NCBI GenBank assembly: GCA_017848755.1
Contig: JAFIHI010000101.1
Coordinates: 1-37,572, forward strand
Length of the DNA stretch: 37,572 bases
Origin: Nakamurella sp.
Lineage (GTDB): Bacteria; Actinomycetota; Actinomycetes; Mycobacteriales; Nakamurellaceae
Direction of reading: 5' to 3'
Shown here in pieces: positions 20,352-29,550 of this stretch. The position numbers and the translations under genes are program-made. Within the stretch, counting starts at the first letter, position 1. Each line of letters begins with the position of its first letter. The notes beneath the pieces are model-generated. The model was not told where the DNA came from. It searched no databases and saw nothing but the letters and a program-made list of their open reading frames with translations.

Positions 20352-21443
20352 GTGCATGCTCGCTCGCCCTCCGCTCGCCCGCCCTTCGTCCGCACAGCTG
20401 CCGTCGCCTGGACCGCCGGCTGCGTCGCCCTGCTGCTCGCGGGTTGCGGCCCGGCGAGTATGACGCTGCCCTCGTCCACGCCCGCTCCGGCGGCTGGGGC
20501 CTCGGGGTCTTCCGACGCCGCCCCCGACGCGGCGACGCCCCATACGGCGACCTGGGGACCCGCGACTCAGGGAGCCTCGATCACGGTCCTACCGCCCCCA
20601 TCGACCAGCGACCCGGCGTCCACTGCGGTGTCCACCACCGGGGTCACCAGGACGTCGCCGTCCAGCACGGGCACCACCGAGCCCACCTCGACATCGCCGT
20701 CCCGGACCGCCGCCGCCACTACCCCGCCGGCCGATCCATCCTCCGTCGTCGAAACCACGCGCACCGCACCGGCTTCGCCGATCGTCATCCCGGCAGGCAC
20801 CGTCGTCGTCATCGATCCAGGCCACAACGGGGCCAATGCGAAGCACCCCGAGATCATCAACAAGCAGGTGCCGGCCGGGTTCGGCCAGTTCAAGGCGTGC
20901 AATACCACCGGCACCGCGACCAACGCCGGTTATCCGGAGCACGAGTTCACCTGGAACGTCGCGGTCGCGCTACGGGAGCTGTTGCAGGACAAGGGCATCA
21001 CCGTCGTGATGACGCGGGACTCCGACACCGGGGTGGGCCCGTGTGTCAACGACCGGGCCGGGATCGGGAATAAGGCGCACGCAGCCGCCGTGATCTCCAT
21101 CCACGGTGATGGCGAGGCGGCCGGTGTCCGCGGGTTTTACGTCATGACGGCGGCACGCGCACCGGCCGGGCCCGACATCACCGCCGGTACCGAGAAACTC
21201 GCGCGGGACGTCCGGAACGGCATGGCCGGCGCCGGCTTCCCGATCAGCAACACCCTGGGCTCCGACGGACTGTGGCAGCGCTCGGATCTCGCCGGCCTCA
21301 ACCTGTCGCTCCGGCCGACCATCATGATCGAATGCGGCAATATGCGGAACGCGTCCGAGGCCGCGACGATGTCGTCGGCGGCGGGCCAACAGAGGTACGC
21401 CGAGGGCATCGCTGCCGGCGTCGAGGCGTTCCTCGGCCGCTGA
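20352..21443 (+). CDS. Lipoprotein N-acetylmuramoyl-L-alanine amidase
   Basis: Zinc amidase (Amidase_3 type) that cleaves the stem peptide from peptidoglycan; it occupies the same place as the Rv3717-type amidase of mycobacteria. 363 residues from GTG 20352. The signal peptide ends in a lipobox (VALLLAGC), so the protein is probably membrane anchored. A Ser/Thr/Pro-rich linker of about 100 residues follows. The catalytic domain starts at VVVIDPGHNG; zinc ligands and catalytic residue are visible in DPGHNG, SIHGDGE and IMIECGNMRN. A Cys pair (KACNTTG and GPCVNDR) may form a disulfide. An upstream ATG (MCWHPGT) is a weaker start. Confidence 0.9.
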   Translation: MHARSPSARPPFVRTAAVAWTAGCVALLLAGCGPASMTLPSSTPAPAAGASGSSDAAPDAATPHTATWGPATQGASITVLPPPSTSDPASTAVSTTGVTRTSPSSTGTTEPTSTSPSRTAAATTPPADPSSVVETTRTAPASPIVIPAGTVVVIDPGHNGANAKHPEIINKQVPAGFGQFKACNTTGTATNAGYPEHEFTWNVAVALRELLQDKGITVVMTRDSDTGVGPCVNDRAGIGNKAHAAAVISIHGDGEAAGVRGFYVMTAARAPAGPDITAGTEKLARDVRNGMAGAGFPISNTLGSDGLWQRSDLAGLNLSLRPTIMIECGNMRNASEAATMSSAAGQQRYAEGIAAGVEAFLGR

Positions 21444-21455
21444 CCGCCATCGACT

Positions 21456-21535
21456 GAAAATCGACGCCCAGATTCGCCCGCCCCGACGTTTCCGCTCGTC
21501 GAGTTGATCTTGGTCGAATCGAGACGTCGTTTTTC
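21456..21535. other. amidase/glyA intergenic region with a weak inverted repeat
   Basis: GAAAATCGACG (21456-21466) and CGTCGTTTTTC (21525-21535) match as inverted repeats with one mismatch over a long spacer; CGACG/CGTCG inside (21484-21501) gives a small hairpin. The right arm carries five T. It may be a terminator for the amidase gene or part of the glyA promoter; neither is certain. No known riboswitch was recognised. Confidence 0.35.
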
Positions 21536-21610
21536 GACCGCCACGGCGGTACGCCGACGCCCGGCGGCTACCGTGGACCATGCCGATTCACCCTCGATGA
21601 AAGGCCCGCT

Positions 21611-22939
21611 ATGACCGCCACCGAAGCCGCCGCCAGCACAACATCGCTCACCCCGTGGCCCGGACACAACGCGCCGCTCGCCGAGGCCGATCCCGAGGTC
21701 TATGAAGCGATCACCGCCGAGCTGCACCGTCAGCAGCAGACCCTGGAGATGATCGCCTCGGAGAACTTCGCCCCGGTCGCCGCCATGCAGGCGCAGGGCT
21801 CGGTAATGACGAACAAATACGCCGAGGGCTACCCGGGCCGGCGCTACTACGGCGGATGCGAGAACGTCGACGTCACAGAGCGTCTCGCGATCGCGCGTAT
21901 CAAGGATCTGTTCGGCGCGGAGTACGCCAACGTACAGCCGCACTCCGGCGCGCAGGCCAACGCCGCCGCCTACCAGGCGCTCATCAAGCCCGGCGATACC
22001 ATCCTGGGCCTGTCGCTCGCGCACGGCGGGCACCTCACCCACGGCATGCGCATCAACTTCTCCGGACTGCTCTACGAGGTCGCCGCGTACGAGGTGTCCA
22101 AGGAGGACTACCGCATCGATATGGACGCGGTCGCCGAGATGGCGCGGACGCACCGGCCGAAGGTGATCGTCGCCGGCTGGTCCGCGTACCCGAGGCACCT
22201 GGACTTCGAGAGATTCCGGGAGATCGCGGACGAGGTCGGCGCGTATCTGTTCGTCGACATGGCGCATTTCGCGGGTCTCGTCGCCGCAGGCCTGCACCCC
22301 TCGCCGATCCCGTTCGCGCATATCACCACCACGACCACGCACAAGACCCTGGGCGGCCCGCGCGGCGGCGTGATCCTGACCAACGACAAGGATCTCGCGA
22401 AGAAGATCAACTCCGCGGTGTTCCCCGGTCAGCAGGGCGGCCCGCTGGAGCACGTGATCGCGGCGAAGGCGGTCGCGTTCAAGATGGCCGCCGCACCGGA
22501 GTTTAAGGACCGCATGGAGCGCACCCTGCGCGGGGCGAAGCTGCTCGCCGAGCGCCTGGTGGCCGACGACGCCACCGCGGCCGGGGTGAACGTGCTCACC
22601 GGCGGCACCGACGTGCACCTGGTTCTCGCCGACCTGCGCAACTCGCCCCTGGACGGCCAGCAGGCCGAGGACCGGCTGCACTCGATCGGCATCACGGTCA
22701 ACCGCAACGCGGTGCCGTTCGATCCGCGGCCGCCGATGGTCACCTCGGGTCTGCGTATCGGCACCCCCGCGCTCGCCACCCGCGGATTCGGCGACGACGA
22801 CTTCCGCGAGGTAGCCGATGTCATCGCCGCCGCGCTCATCGCCCCGGCCGGAGATCTGGACGCTGCGCTGGCATCGTCACTACGCGCGCGCGTCGCCGCA
22901 CTGGCCACGAAACACCCCCTGTATCCGACCCTGGGCTGA
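21611..22939 (+). CDS. glyA: Serine hydroxymethyltransferase
   Basis: PLP enzyme that interconverts serine and glycine and charges tetrahydrofolate with a one-carbon unit. 442 residues. Family landmarks: [56 protein letters not shown] and the PLP lysine K245 in [20 protein letters not shown] lies 6 bases before ATG 21611. It starts about 170 bases after the amidase stop and is followed by a long hairpin, so it is probably monocistronic. Genomes of this group may carry a second glyA, which cannot be seen here. Confidence 0.97.
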   Translation: MTATEAAASTTSLTPWPGHNAPLAEADPEVYEAITAELHRQQQTLEMIASENFAPVAAMQAQGSVMTNKYAEGYPGRRYYGGCENVDVTERLAIARIKDLFGAEYANVQPHSGAQANAAAYQALIKPGDTILGLSLAHGGHLTHGMRINFSGLLYEVAAYEVSKEDYRIDMDAVAEMARTHRPKVIVAGWSAYPRHLDFERFREIADEVGAYLFVDMAHFAGLVAAGLHPSPIPFAHITTTTTHKTLGGPRGGVILTNDKDLAKKINSAVFPGQQGGPLEHVIAAKAVAFKMAAAPEFKDRMERTLRGAKLLAERLVADDATAAGVNVLTGGTDVHLVLADLRNSPLDGQQAEDRLHSIGITVNRNAVPFDPRPPMVTSGLRIGTPALATRGFGDDDFREVADVIAAALIAPAGDLDAALASSLRARVAALATKHPLYPTLG

Positions 22940-22941
22940 GC

Positions 22942-22992
22942 CGAGAACGTCGTCATATCAGGCATTTTCACCCGTTTATGACGAGGTTCGCG
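22942..22992. repeat. Imperfect palindrome after glyA built from the TATGACG word
   Basis: GAACGTCGTCATA (22945-22957) and TATGACGAGGTTC (22977-22989) form 13-bp arms with one mismatch, extendable by CG/CG beyond one mismatch. The 19-base loop includes CACCCGTT. It begins 5 bases after the glyA stop, so it may terminate glyA transcripts, but it is also related to repeats elsewhere in the window. Confidence 0.75.
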
Positions 22993-23190
22993 CGGGCTGC
23001 GCCCGCGAGAGGCCCGCGACAAGCCCGCCCCGGCTGGCCGAGGCCGTCAGCCCGTCCGGGTGATTCCAGCTGCCGGTCGCGGCGCCGTCCCCCGGGCTCA
23101 CCACGCGCACGAGCGACCGCAGCGACTATCGACATCGCCGTTTCGCCTCTACAGTGATCCGTTCACGACCCGACGTGCGACAGGTGGGGT

Positions 23191-23769
23191 GTGCAGGACG
23201 AAACCGCCGACTGCGCCACCCACGGCGCAGCCGAAGACGCCGAACTGATCTCCCGCATCGCCGCGGGGGACCAGTCGGCGCTGCGCGAGCTGATGGACCG
23301 GCACTCCGCGTGGCTGCGGATCCGGCTCGCCCGCCGCACCCCGGACGAAGATCTGGCCGAGACCGCGCTGCAGGCAACGTTTGTCGCCGTGTGGCGACAT
23401 CCGCGCCGCTACCGCGGGCATGGTGCCGTCGGCGCCTGGCTGTGGGGCATCGCCATCCGACAGCTGATCTCGGCACTGCGGGTCCAGCGCCCACCGGCAC
23501 CCGTTCCGCACCAGGTGGTGTCGGCGCTCTCCCCGATCGTCCGCAGCGCCGAGGACGAGCTGCTGCTCGCCGTGGAACACGGCGATCTCGGTGCCGCGCT
23601 CACACGGCTCAGCCCGCGGCTTCGCGAGGCATTGCTCGTCACCGTGGTCGACGGGCTGTCAGTACGTGAGGCCGCGCTGCTGCTGGGCATCCCGATCGGC
23701 ACGGCGAAGAGCCGCATCCGGCTTGCGAAGGCGCAATTGCGTCGGCACCTGGTGGGAGAAATAGCATGA
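23191..23769 (+). CDS. ECF sigma factor
   Basis: 192 residues from GTG 23191. Region 2: GDQSALRELMDRHSAWLRIRLARR, ETALQATFVAVWRHPRRYRGHGAVGAWLWGIAIRQLISALR. Region 4: ALTRLSPRLREALLVTVVDGLSVREAALLLGIPIGTAKSRIRLAKAQLRRHL. The stop overlaps the ATG of the anti-sigma gene (ATGA). First gene of a five-gene operon with an ABC transporter, so it probably controls that operon and perhaps others. TACAGT about 35 bases upstream of the start could be a -10, but no ECF-type promoter (GGAAC with CGTC) was recognised. Confidence 0.93.
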   Translation: MQDETADCATHGAAEDAELISRIAAGDQSALRELMDRHSAWLRIRLARRTPDEDLAETALQATFVAVWRHPRRYRGHGAVGAWLWGIAIRQLISALRVQRPPAPVPHQVVSALSPIVRSAEDELLLAVEHGDLGAALTRLSPRLREALLVTVVDGLSVREAALLLGIPIGTAKSRIRLAKAQLRRHLVGEIA

Positions 23770-24572
23770 CATGGCATGTGCCCCGGGAACTCTGGGAACG
23801 ATTCGCCTCGGGGGCGCTCGACGGCCCCGGCCAGGCGGCTGTCGAGGCGCATCTCGTCGAATGCAGCGACTGCCAACGACAGGCGTCCCGGTTCGTCGGC
23901 GGGAGCGAGCGCCTGTGGACCGCGGTGCACACCGAGATCTCGCATCCCCGTCCACGGTGGCCACTACGGTGGGCCCATTACCTTGGCCTTGACGACGCCG
24001 ACACCGTGATCCTCGCGGCCTGCGACAACCTGCGCCTGCCGTGGGCCGTCGCCATTGGCGGCGCGCTCGCCAGCGTGAGCGTCGCCGCCAACCTCGGCCG
24101 CTTCCAGGACCTCGGCTTCATGCTGATGAGCCCGCTGATCCCCTTGCTCGCCGTACTCGCGGCATTCGACGCGACCGACATACTCCGCGAGCTCGCCGCG
24201 GCCACGCCGCTGTCGCGACTCCGGATCGGGCTGCTCCGCACGCTCGCCACGCTGCTGGTCGCCCTACCCGCGCTCAGCTGCCTGGCAGCGCTGGTGCCGG
24301 GCCTGCACGCACTCACCTGGGTGTGGCTGCTGCCGTCACTCGGGCTCACCGCGGGCGCGCTGGTTGGGCTGCGGTGGCTGCGCACGTGGCAGGTGGCCGC
24401 CGTCATCGCCGGAGGCTGGACGGTTGCGGTCCTCGCGATTGACGCGACAGGACAGCTCGGGCACGTCGGCGGGGGCTCCGGGCAGGCGATCTTCGCCGCC
24501 TTCGCCGTGGGAACCGGCATCTGGTACTGGACCTCGTCGCGCAGCACAGCGCAGGCAGGAGTGACGCGATGA
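23766..24572 (+). CDS. Zinc-finger anti-sigma factor with multi-spanning membrane domain
   Basis: 268 residues. The cytoplasmic N-terminus carries the zf-HC2/ZAS motif HLVECSDC (H29, C33, C36) after WERFASGALDGPGQAAVEA, the standard sigma-binding module. The rest has about six hydrophobic segments (LPWAVAIGGALASVSVAANL, MLMSPLIPLLAVLAAF, LLRTLATLLVALPALSCLAALV, LTWVWLLPSLGLTAGALVGL, WQVAAVIAGGWTVAVLAI, AIFAAFAVGTGIWYW), unlike the usual single-span anti-sigma factors. ATGA overlaps join it to the sigma gene upstream and the ATPase gene downstream. The membrane part could sense the transporter or its substrate (inference). Confidence 0.88.
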   Translation: MTWHVPRELWERFASGALDGPGQAAVEAHLVECSDCQRQASRFVGGSERLWTAVHTEISHPRPRWPLRWAHYLGLDDADTVILAACDNLRLPWAVAIGGALASVSVAANLGRFQDLGFMLMSPLIPLLAVLAAFDATDILRELAAATPLSRLRIGLLRTLATLLVALPALSCLAALVPGLHALTWVWLLPSLGLTAGALVGLRWLRTWQVAAVIAGGWTVAVLAIDATGQLGHVGGGSGQAIFAAFAVGTGIWYWTSSRSTAQAGVTR

Positions 24573-25405
24573 TCGCAACCCTGACGGACGCCGCCAAGTC
24601 CTACGGCCGGACCTGCGCGCTTCGCCCGACCACGCTGCACCTCGATACCGGGGTGATCGGCCTGCTCGGCCCGAATGGCGCAGGCAAGACGACCATGCTC
24701 CGCATGCTGGCCACCGTCCTCGCGCCGACCTCCGGACGCATCACGGTCGCCGGGTACGACGTCACCGGGGCGTACGGCGAGCGGGTCGAGGCCCGGCGCC
24801 GGATCGGCTACCTGCCCCAGGAGGTCGTTTTCCCGCGCGGCATGACTGCCGCCGGCTTCCTCGATTACATTGCGGTGCTGAAGGAGTGGCGCAATACGGC
24901 GTCTCGGCACGACGAGGTGCAGCGCGTGCTCGCGCTGGTCGACCTAGCCGATCGCAGCACCACCAAAGTGCGCGCCCTGTCCGGCGGCCAGCGGCGCCGG
25001 CTCGCCATCGCGCAGGCACTGATCGGGTCGCCGAGCCTGCTGATCCTGGACGAACCGACCACCGGTCTCGACCCGGAGCAGCGCATGGGGCTCCGCAACA
25101 TCCTGTCGAAACAGCCTGGCGCGGTGCTCATCTCGACGCACCAGACCGAGGACGTCGCCGCGCTGTGCGATCGGGTGATCGTGCTCGACGACGGCGCCGT
25201 CCGGTTCGATGGAACGGTCGCCGATCTGCTGGCGACCGCCGACGGCCTGGTACATCAGGGTGCCGAGGCCACCGTCGGCGCCATCCAGACCTGGCGCACC
25301 GGAACAGGTCTCATCAGGTCCGTCGGTGGCGAGGCCGCCGCGGGCATCGAGCGTGTCACTCCCACCGTCGAAGATGCCTACCTGCTGCTCCGGCAACAGT
25401 CGTAA
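24569..25405 (+). CDS. ABC transporter ATP-binding protein
   Basis: 278 residues. Walker A GPNGAGKT (34-41), Q-loop YLPQE, signature LSGGQRRR, Walker B LLILDEPTTGLDP and switch histidine STHQTEDV are all intact. The C-terminal about 60 residues (ATADGLVHQGAEATVGAIQTWRTGTGLIRSVGG) extend beyond the ATPase core as in drug- or peptide-exporter subunits. The ATG overlaps the anti-sigma stop. It pairs with the permease 12 bases downstream. Substrate unknown. Confidence 0.93.
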   Translation: MIATLTDAAKSYGRTCALRPTTLHLDTGVIGLLGPNGAGKTTMLRMLATVLAPTSGRITVAGYDVTGAYGERVEARRRIGYLPQEVVFPRGMTAAGFLDYIAVLKEWRNTASRHDEVQRVLALVDLADRSTTKVRALSGGQRRRLAIAQALIGSPSLLILDEPTTGLDPEQRMGLRNILSKQPGAVLISTHQTEDVAALCDRVIVLDDGAVRFDGTVADLLATADGLVHQGAEATVGAIQTWRTGTGLIRSVGGEAAAGIERVTPTVEDAYLLLRQQS

Positions 25406-25417
25406 CGGAGAACGACC

Positions 25418-26344
25418 ATGACAACGCCCCCCGCACAGTTCGAAGCGCAGTCCCGGCCACAGCGGCATTCCGACGCGAGTGCCGCGACGCTGCGTACTCT
25501 CGCCTGGCGGGAGATCGTCCAGTATGCACGGTCCTGGCTGTTCCTGATCGGCGCCGGCGGCACCGCCGCGCTCACCGTGGCGGGCTTCGTCCAGGACGAC
25601 GGCTCCTCCTCCACGATGAGCATGATCGCGCCGGCGGCCCTGCTCGGGCTACTCGGCATGATCGTCATGGCAAACCTCACGGCGCGATCCGACCGCGCCG
25701 CCGAGGCCGCCGGAGCACTCGCCGTCGGCCAGAGCACGCGAACGAAGGCACTCGCCGCCGCCGCCTGCGTGCCCGTCGCCGCGGCGCTGGCGTGGTTCGT
25801 CGCCGCGATCGTGCAATACCACGTCCAACCCGCCGAGCCCTGGGCCGTCCCGTTCGGACCCGTCAGCGACGCGCACGTGTGGGCGGTGATGTTCGCCCTC
25901 GGTGTCGTCCCGGCCGCGAGCGGCCCCATTGTCGGCCTGCTCGTTGCGCGGTGGCTTCGCTGGCGCGGCTCCGCGGTGGTGGTCGCCGTCGTCGTGGTGG
26001 TGGTCACCATCGTGATGCAGGGCAATTTCCAGTCGACCTGGCGCTGGCACGTGGTGTGGCCGTGGACGTACTGGTACGGCCCGGTCGGCTGGGGGGACAG
26101 CGGCGGCGACGGCGCCCCGTGGAAGGAACTGCCCGGCTCGCCGTTCTGGTGGCTCGGCTACCTCATCGCCTTGTGCGTGCTCGGAGTGCTCGTGGCGCTC
26201 TACCGCGACCCGGAGGCGAGCAGCGCACGGCGCCGGCTGCAGATCGTGATCGTCGCCGCGGTGGCCGTGGCGACGCTGGTGGCCACGATGATGACGGGCC
26301 TGCCAGCCCCGGTGATCAACCCGCTCATCGGCACGGCATTCTGA
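25418..26344 (+). CDS. ABC-2-like permease subunit
   Basis: 308 residues, preceded by CGGAGAACG. Six or more hydrophobic segments, e.g. SWLFLIGAGGTAALTVAGF, MIAPAALLGLLGMIVMANL, AAACVPVAAALAWFVAAIV and AVVVAVVVVVVTIVMQ, with a Trp-rich extracytoplasmic loop (STWRWHVVWPWTYWYGPVGW). No recognised substrate motif. The tandem position after the ATPase gene supports the permease role. It is followed after 21 bases by another membrane protein gene. Confidence 0.8.
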   Translation: MTTPPAQFEAQSRPQRHSDASAATLRTLAWREIVQYARSWLFLIGAGGTAALTVAGFVQDDGSSSTMSMIAPAALLGLLGMIVMANLTARSDRAAEAAGALAVGQSTRTKALAAAACVPVAAALAWFVAAIVQYHVQPAEPWAVPFGPVSDAHVWAVMFALGVVPAASGPIVGLLVARWLRWRGSAVVVAVVVVVVTIVMQGNFQSTWRWHVVWPWTYWYGPVGWGDSGGDGAPWKELPGSPFWWLGYLIALCVLGVLVALYRDPEASSARRRLQIVIVAAVAVATLVATMMTGLPAPVINPLIGTAF

Positions 26345-26365
26345 CCGTCGCATGAGCCGATTCAG

Positions 26366-27010
26366 ATGAGAAGCTATGCGGCGCGGGCAATCCCGTGGCG
26401 ACTGCTTGGTGCCTGCACCGCCCTGCTCGGCACGCTGATGGCGCTCGTCCGGGTGCACCCCTGGACCCTGTGGCCACTGCAGGGTCTCGCGGTCGGGCTG
26501 CTCGCCGGGGCCGTCGGCTGGTGTCTCGACGAGCCGGCGGCTGCCGTGGTAGACGCCGCGCCGCGCGGCCTACCCTGGCGCACTGCCGCTCGCGCGATAG
26601 GCATAGCCCCGCTCGCCGCGGTATGGCTACTGCTCGTGTGGTGGGCGCGGCCGGCACTGTTTGGCCACCCGGGAACCATTGCGGTGCAGGGTCTTTCGGC
26701 CTCCGCGATCGCCAGTGCATGGGTCACCTGGCGGCGCGCCGGGGCTGCGGCGACGCCCGGCAACCGCTTCGCGACCGCGGTAGTGCCGCTCGCCGCCGCG
26801 TGGGCGTTGGCGCGGCCGCTCGAGACGCGACTGCCGATCTTCCCGTACGGGCCCGCCGGGCCAGCCGCGAATTGGGCCGGAAGCACCTGGTTGTGGGCCA
26901 CAGCCGGTGCCACGGCGCTCGTGTTCACCACCGTGCTACTCGCCCGGGACGGTCGCCTGCCGCCGATCAGGGGCCTTCGTCGATGGGGTGCGCCCCGAGC
27001 TTCGCGGTGA
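26366..27010 (+). CDS. Membrane protein, last gene of the sigma/ABC operon
   Basis: 214 residues with about five or six hydrophobic segments (LLGACTALLGTLMALV, GLAVGLLAGAVGWCL, IGIAPLAAVWLLLVWWA, LWATAGATALVFTTVLLA). No family was recognised; a second permease-like subunit is the simplest reading. It appears restricted to this operon context. Its last 44 bases overlap the 3' end of dnaX on the opposite strand, which is tight for two unrelated genes. Confidence 0.7.
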   Translation: MRSYAARAIPWRLLGACTALLGTLMALVRVHPWTLWPLQGLAVGLLAGAVGWCLDEPAAAVVDAAPRGLPWRTAARAIGIAPLAAVWLLLVWWARPALFGHPGTIAVQGLSASAIASAWVTWRRAGAAATPGNRFATAVVPLAAAWALARPLETRLPIFPYGPAGPAANWAGSTWLWATAGATALVFTTVLLARDGRLPPIRGLRRWGAPRASR

Positions 27011-29354
27011 GCAGGTCGATCGCGGCCCGGCTCGGATCGATCGGCTGATATGACGATGCGTCCGGCGAAACGTCTTCGTCCGGGTCGAGGTCGTCGTAGG
27101 GGTTCGGCTCGTCCGGCTCGTCGGAGACCGGCTGTGCGGCAACGGGAGTCGAACTCGGCCGAGCTGTCACCCCGGCGCGGGCCGTGGCCGGCGTGAGGTC
27201 CACGTTCGGTCCGGCACCGCCGCGGCCGCCCCGGTCGGCAGCCGGGCCGGCACCCGCGCCCGCTCCGGCGTCCGCGTCGCGGCCCGCCGCAGGCGCCGAG
27301 GCACGGCTGCCGGGCTGCTGCCCCACCGCGGCGGGCGCCGACCGTCCGGCGGAGCCGCCCTCGGCCGCGTCCCCGGATTCACAGCGGACGCGCCAGTCCA
27401 CCCCGAGGACGTCGCGGAGCGCGGCGCGCAGCACATCGGCATTGCCCGGCTCGTTGACACGCCTGGCGAGCGCCGCCGTCGGCATGGATACCACCAGGAC
27501 GCCGCGATCCAGCGCCGTCACGGTCGCCGATTCGAGCAGCACCTGCGTGGTGCGACGGTGCTGCTTGACGGCCGCGAGCACCTCCGACCAGACGCGCCGC
27601 ACGTCGGTGACACCGATCTCGCCGCCCGAAACCGGCGGCGGCGCAGCGTATTCCGCAGTGTCTTCCGCGGGGTCAGGTCGCGCCTGCCGCGCAGACCCGG
27701 CCTGCGCGCCGGCGGCCGCGCCGGCTTCCGCCGCAGCCTCCAAAGGAGCATCCGGCCCGACCCCGGCCGTTCCGAGACGGTCGTCGCTTCCCGCGGCATC
27801 CGCCGGGGCGGATTCCGAGGCGGCACCGTCAGCGGCGGTGCCCGCCGCCTCGTCCCTACCCGGGTCGGCAGCGCCCTCGCCGCCCGATGCGGCGGAACGC
27901 CCCTCCCGCGTCGGCGGTTTCGAGCGTGGCCGGTCACTCGACAACACCGGCGGCTCCGGCAGACCCAGGTCCGGCCCCGCGGCGGACGGTGGCGACGGCC
28001 GCACGCTGCCCGGCGCCGCGCCCGCACCATCCGGCGCGCCGCCGCGCGTTCCCGCCTCGATGCCGCCCTGGGCCGATTCCGCCCGCTCCGCAACGGTTCT
28101 CGATCCACGCATGGCAGCGGAGCCGCGAACATCGTCATACTCGCCGCTCAAACCACCGACAGAGCCGCTACCGGCGGCATCGTGTTCCGCCGCAATGTCC
28201 AGCCGCCGCTCGACCCGTTCCAGCCGTTGCAGCAGCCCGGCATCGTCCAGCGACGCCGCCGGCAGAAGCATTCGCGCGCAGAGCAACTCGAGCACCAGCC
28301 GAGGCGAGGTGGTGCCCCGCATCTCCGCAAGGCCGGTGTGCAGGATCTCCGCGAACCGGGTGAGCGTGGCCGTCGGCAGCCGCTCGGCCTGGGCCGCCAT
28401 CGCCGCCAGTTCGTCCTCCGGCTCGTCGATCAGGCCCTTCGCTGCCGCATCCGGGACCGCCTGCAGGATCACCAGATCGCGCAGCCGCTGCAGCAGGTCC
28501 GCCCCGAACCGCCGCGGGTCGTGCCCCGCCCCGGCCACCCGCTCCACCGCGCCGAACACGCTCGCACCGTCGGAGGCCGCCAGCGCATCGACCATCTCAT
28601 CCAGCAGCGCCGCGTCGGTCACCCCCAGCAGCGCGACGGCGCTCGCATAGGTGACCCCATCCGGCCCGGCGCCGGCGAGCAACTGGTCCATCACGGACAG
28701 GGCGTCGCGCGCCGACCCCGCCCCCGCCTTCACCACCAGCGGGTAGACGGCCGGCTCGACCGCGACACCCTCTTCGCCGCACAGCTTTTCGAGCAATCCG
28801 CGCAGCGTCGCCGGCGGCAGCAGATGGAACGGATAGTGGTGGGTGCGCGAACGAATGGTCGGCAGCACCTTCTCCGGCTCCGTGGTGGCGAACACGAACA
28901 CCAGGTGTTCCGGCGGCTCTTCCACGATCTTGAGCAGGGCATTGAAGCCCTCCTTGGTGACCATGTGCGCCTCATCGATGATGAACACGCGGTACCGCGA
29001 CTCGGCCGGCATGTAGAAGGCCCGGTCGCGCAGCTCGCGCGTATCGTTCACGCCGCCATGGCTCGCCGCGTCCAACTCCACCACATCGAGCGACCCCGGC
29101 CCCTCCGGCGCGAGCGCGACACAGGAGGCGCACACCCCGCACGGATCCGCGGTCGGGCCGTTTTCGCAATTCAGCGACCGGGCGAGAATCCGCGCGGACG
29201 AGGTCTTCCCGCATCCGCGCGGGCCGGAGAACAGGTAGGCGTGGTTGATCCGCCCGGCGGCGAGGGCCTTGCGCAGCGGCTCGGTGACATGCTCCTGCCC
29301 GACCACCTCGGCGAACGTCGCCGGGCGGTACTTCCGATAGAGAGCGAGCGCCAC
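26967..29354 (-). CDS. dnaX: DNA polymerase III gamma/tau subunit
   Basis: Clamp-loader ATPase, 795 residues. Start MALALYRKYRPATFAEVVGQEHVTEPL, Walker A GPRGCGKT (44-51), zinc-site cysteines (LNCENG and PCGVCASC), Walker B VFIIDEAHM and the DnaX-type EEPPEHLVFVFATTEPEKV. From about residue 390 to 590 the chain is low-complexity Ala/Gly/Pro/Glu. A conserved C-terminal segment follows (VRRVWSEVLAAVKQHRRTTQVLLESATVTAL). The last 130 residues are again repetitive (DAGAGAGAGPAADRGG) and end acidic. No programmed frameshift site was recognised. The linker holds one copy of the TATGACG word (28127-28139). Confidence 0.95.
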   Translation of the reverse strand: MALALYRKYRPATFAEVVGQEHVTEPLRKALAAGRINHAYLFSGPRGCGKTSSARILARSLNCENGPTADPCGVCASCVALAPEGPGSLDVVELDAASHGGVNDTRELRDRAFYMPAESRYRVFIIDEAHMVTKEGFNALLKIVEEPPEHLVFVFATTEPEKVLPTIRSRTHHYPFHLLPPATLRGLLEKLCGEEGVAVEPAVYPLVVKAGAGSARDALSVMDQLLAGAGPDGVTYASAVALLGVTDAALLDEMVDALAASDGASVFGAVERVAGAGHDPRRFGADLLQRLRDLVILQAVPDAAAKGLIDEPEDELAAMAAQAERLPTATLTRFAEILHTGLAEMRGTTSPRLVLELLCARMLLPAASLDDAGLLQRLERVERRLDIAAEHDAAGSGSVGGLSGEYDDVRGSAAMRGSRTVAERAESAQGGIEAGTRGGAPDGAGAAPGSVRPSPPSAAGPDLGLPEPPVLSSDRPRSKPPTREGRSAASGGEGAADPGRDEAAGTAADGAASESAPADAAGSDDRLGTAGVGPDAPLEAAAEAGAAAGAQAGSARQARPDPAEDTAEYAAPPPVSGGEIGVTDVRRVWSEVLAAVKQHRRTTQVLLESATVTALDRGVLVVSMPTAALARRVNEPGNADVLRAALRDVLGVDWRVRCESGDAAEGGSAGRSAPAAVGQQPGSRASAPAAGRDADAGAGAGAGPAADRGGRGGAGPNVDLTPATARAGVTARPSSTPVAAQPVSDEPDEPNPYDDLDPDEDVSPDASSYQPIDPSRAAIDLLTAKLGAHPIDEGP

Positions 29355-29511
29355 GTGTGAGAGCCTACGTGCCGCCTATGACGTAGTGCCGGGGTCGGGG
29401 TCGGTTGTGTGAATAAGCGCCGTGAGTGAGCGCTGTGAACGGGCGCCCGGCTTGACATCGCCCGGCGAGCTCTGCCCCGTGTCCGAGCCGTGCCCCATCG
29501 CCGGGGGCTTG

Positions 29512-29542
29512 GCCGGGAACATCGTCATACTCGATACCCGGC
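29512..29542. other. Small hairpin carrying the recurring TATGACG word, 3' of SRP RNA
   Basis: GCCGGG (29512-29517) and CCCGGC (29537-29542) enclose a 19-base loop that contains the reverse complement of TATGACGATGTTC. It lies just downstream of the SRP RNA on the transcribed (minus) strand, so it might serve as its terminator, or be one of the dispersed repeats. Confidence 0.5.
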
Positions 29543-29550
29543 GCGAAACG

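Noticed and set aside
21444-21610. Riboswitch in front of glyA
   Set aside because: No conserved glycine, THF or SAM riboswitch core was recognised; only weak inverted repeats are visible.
22942-22992. Palindrome after glyA as only a terminator
   Set aside because: It could terminate glyA transcripts, but lacks a U-tract and shares its arms with distant copies of the TATGACG word, so it is listed as a repeat instead.
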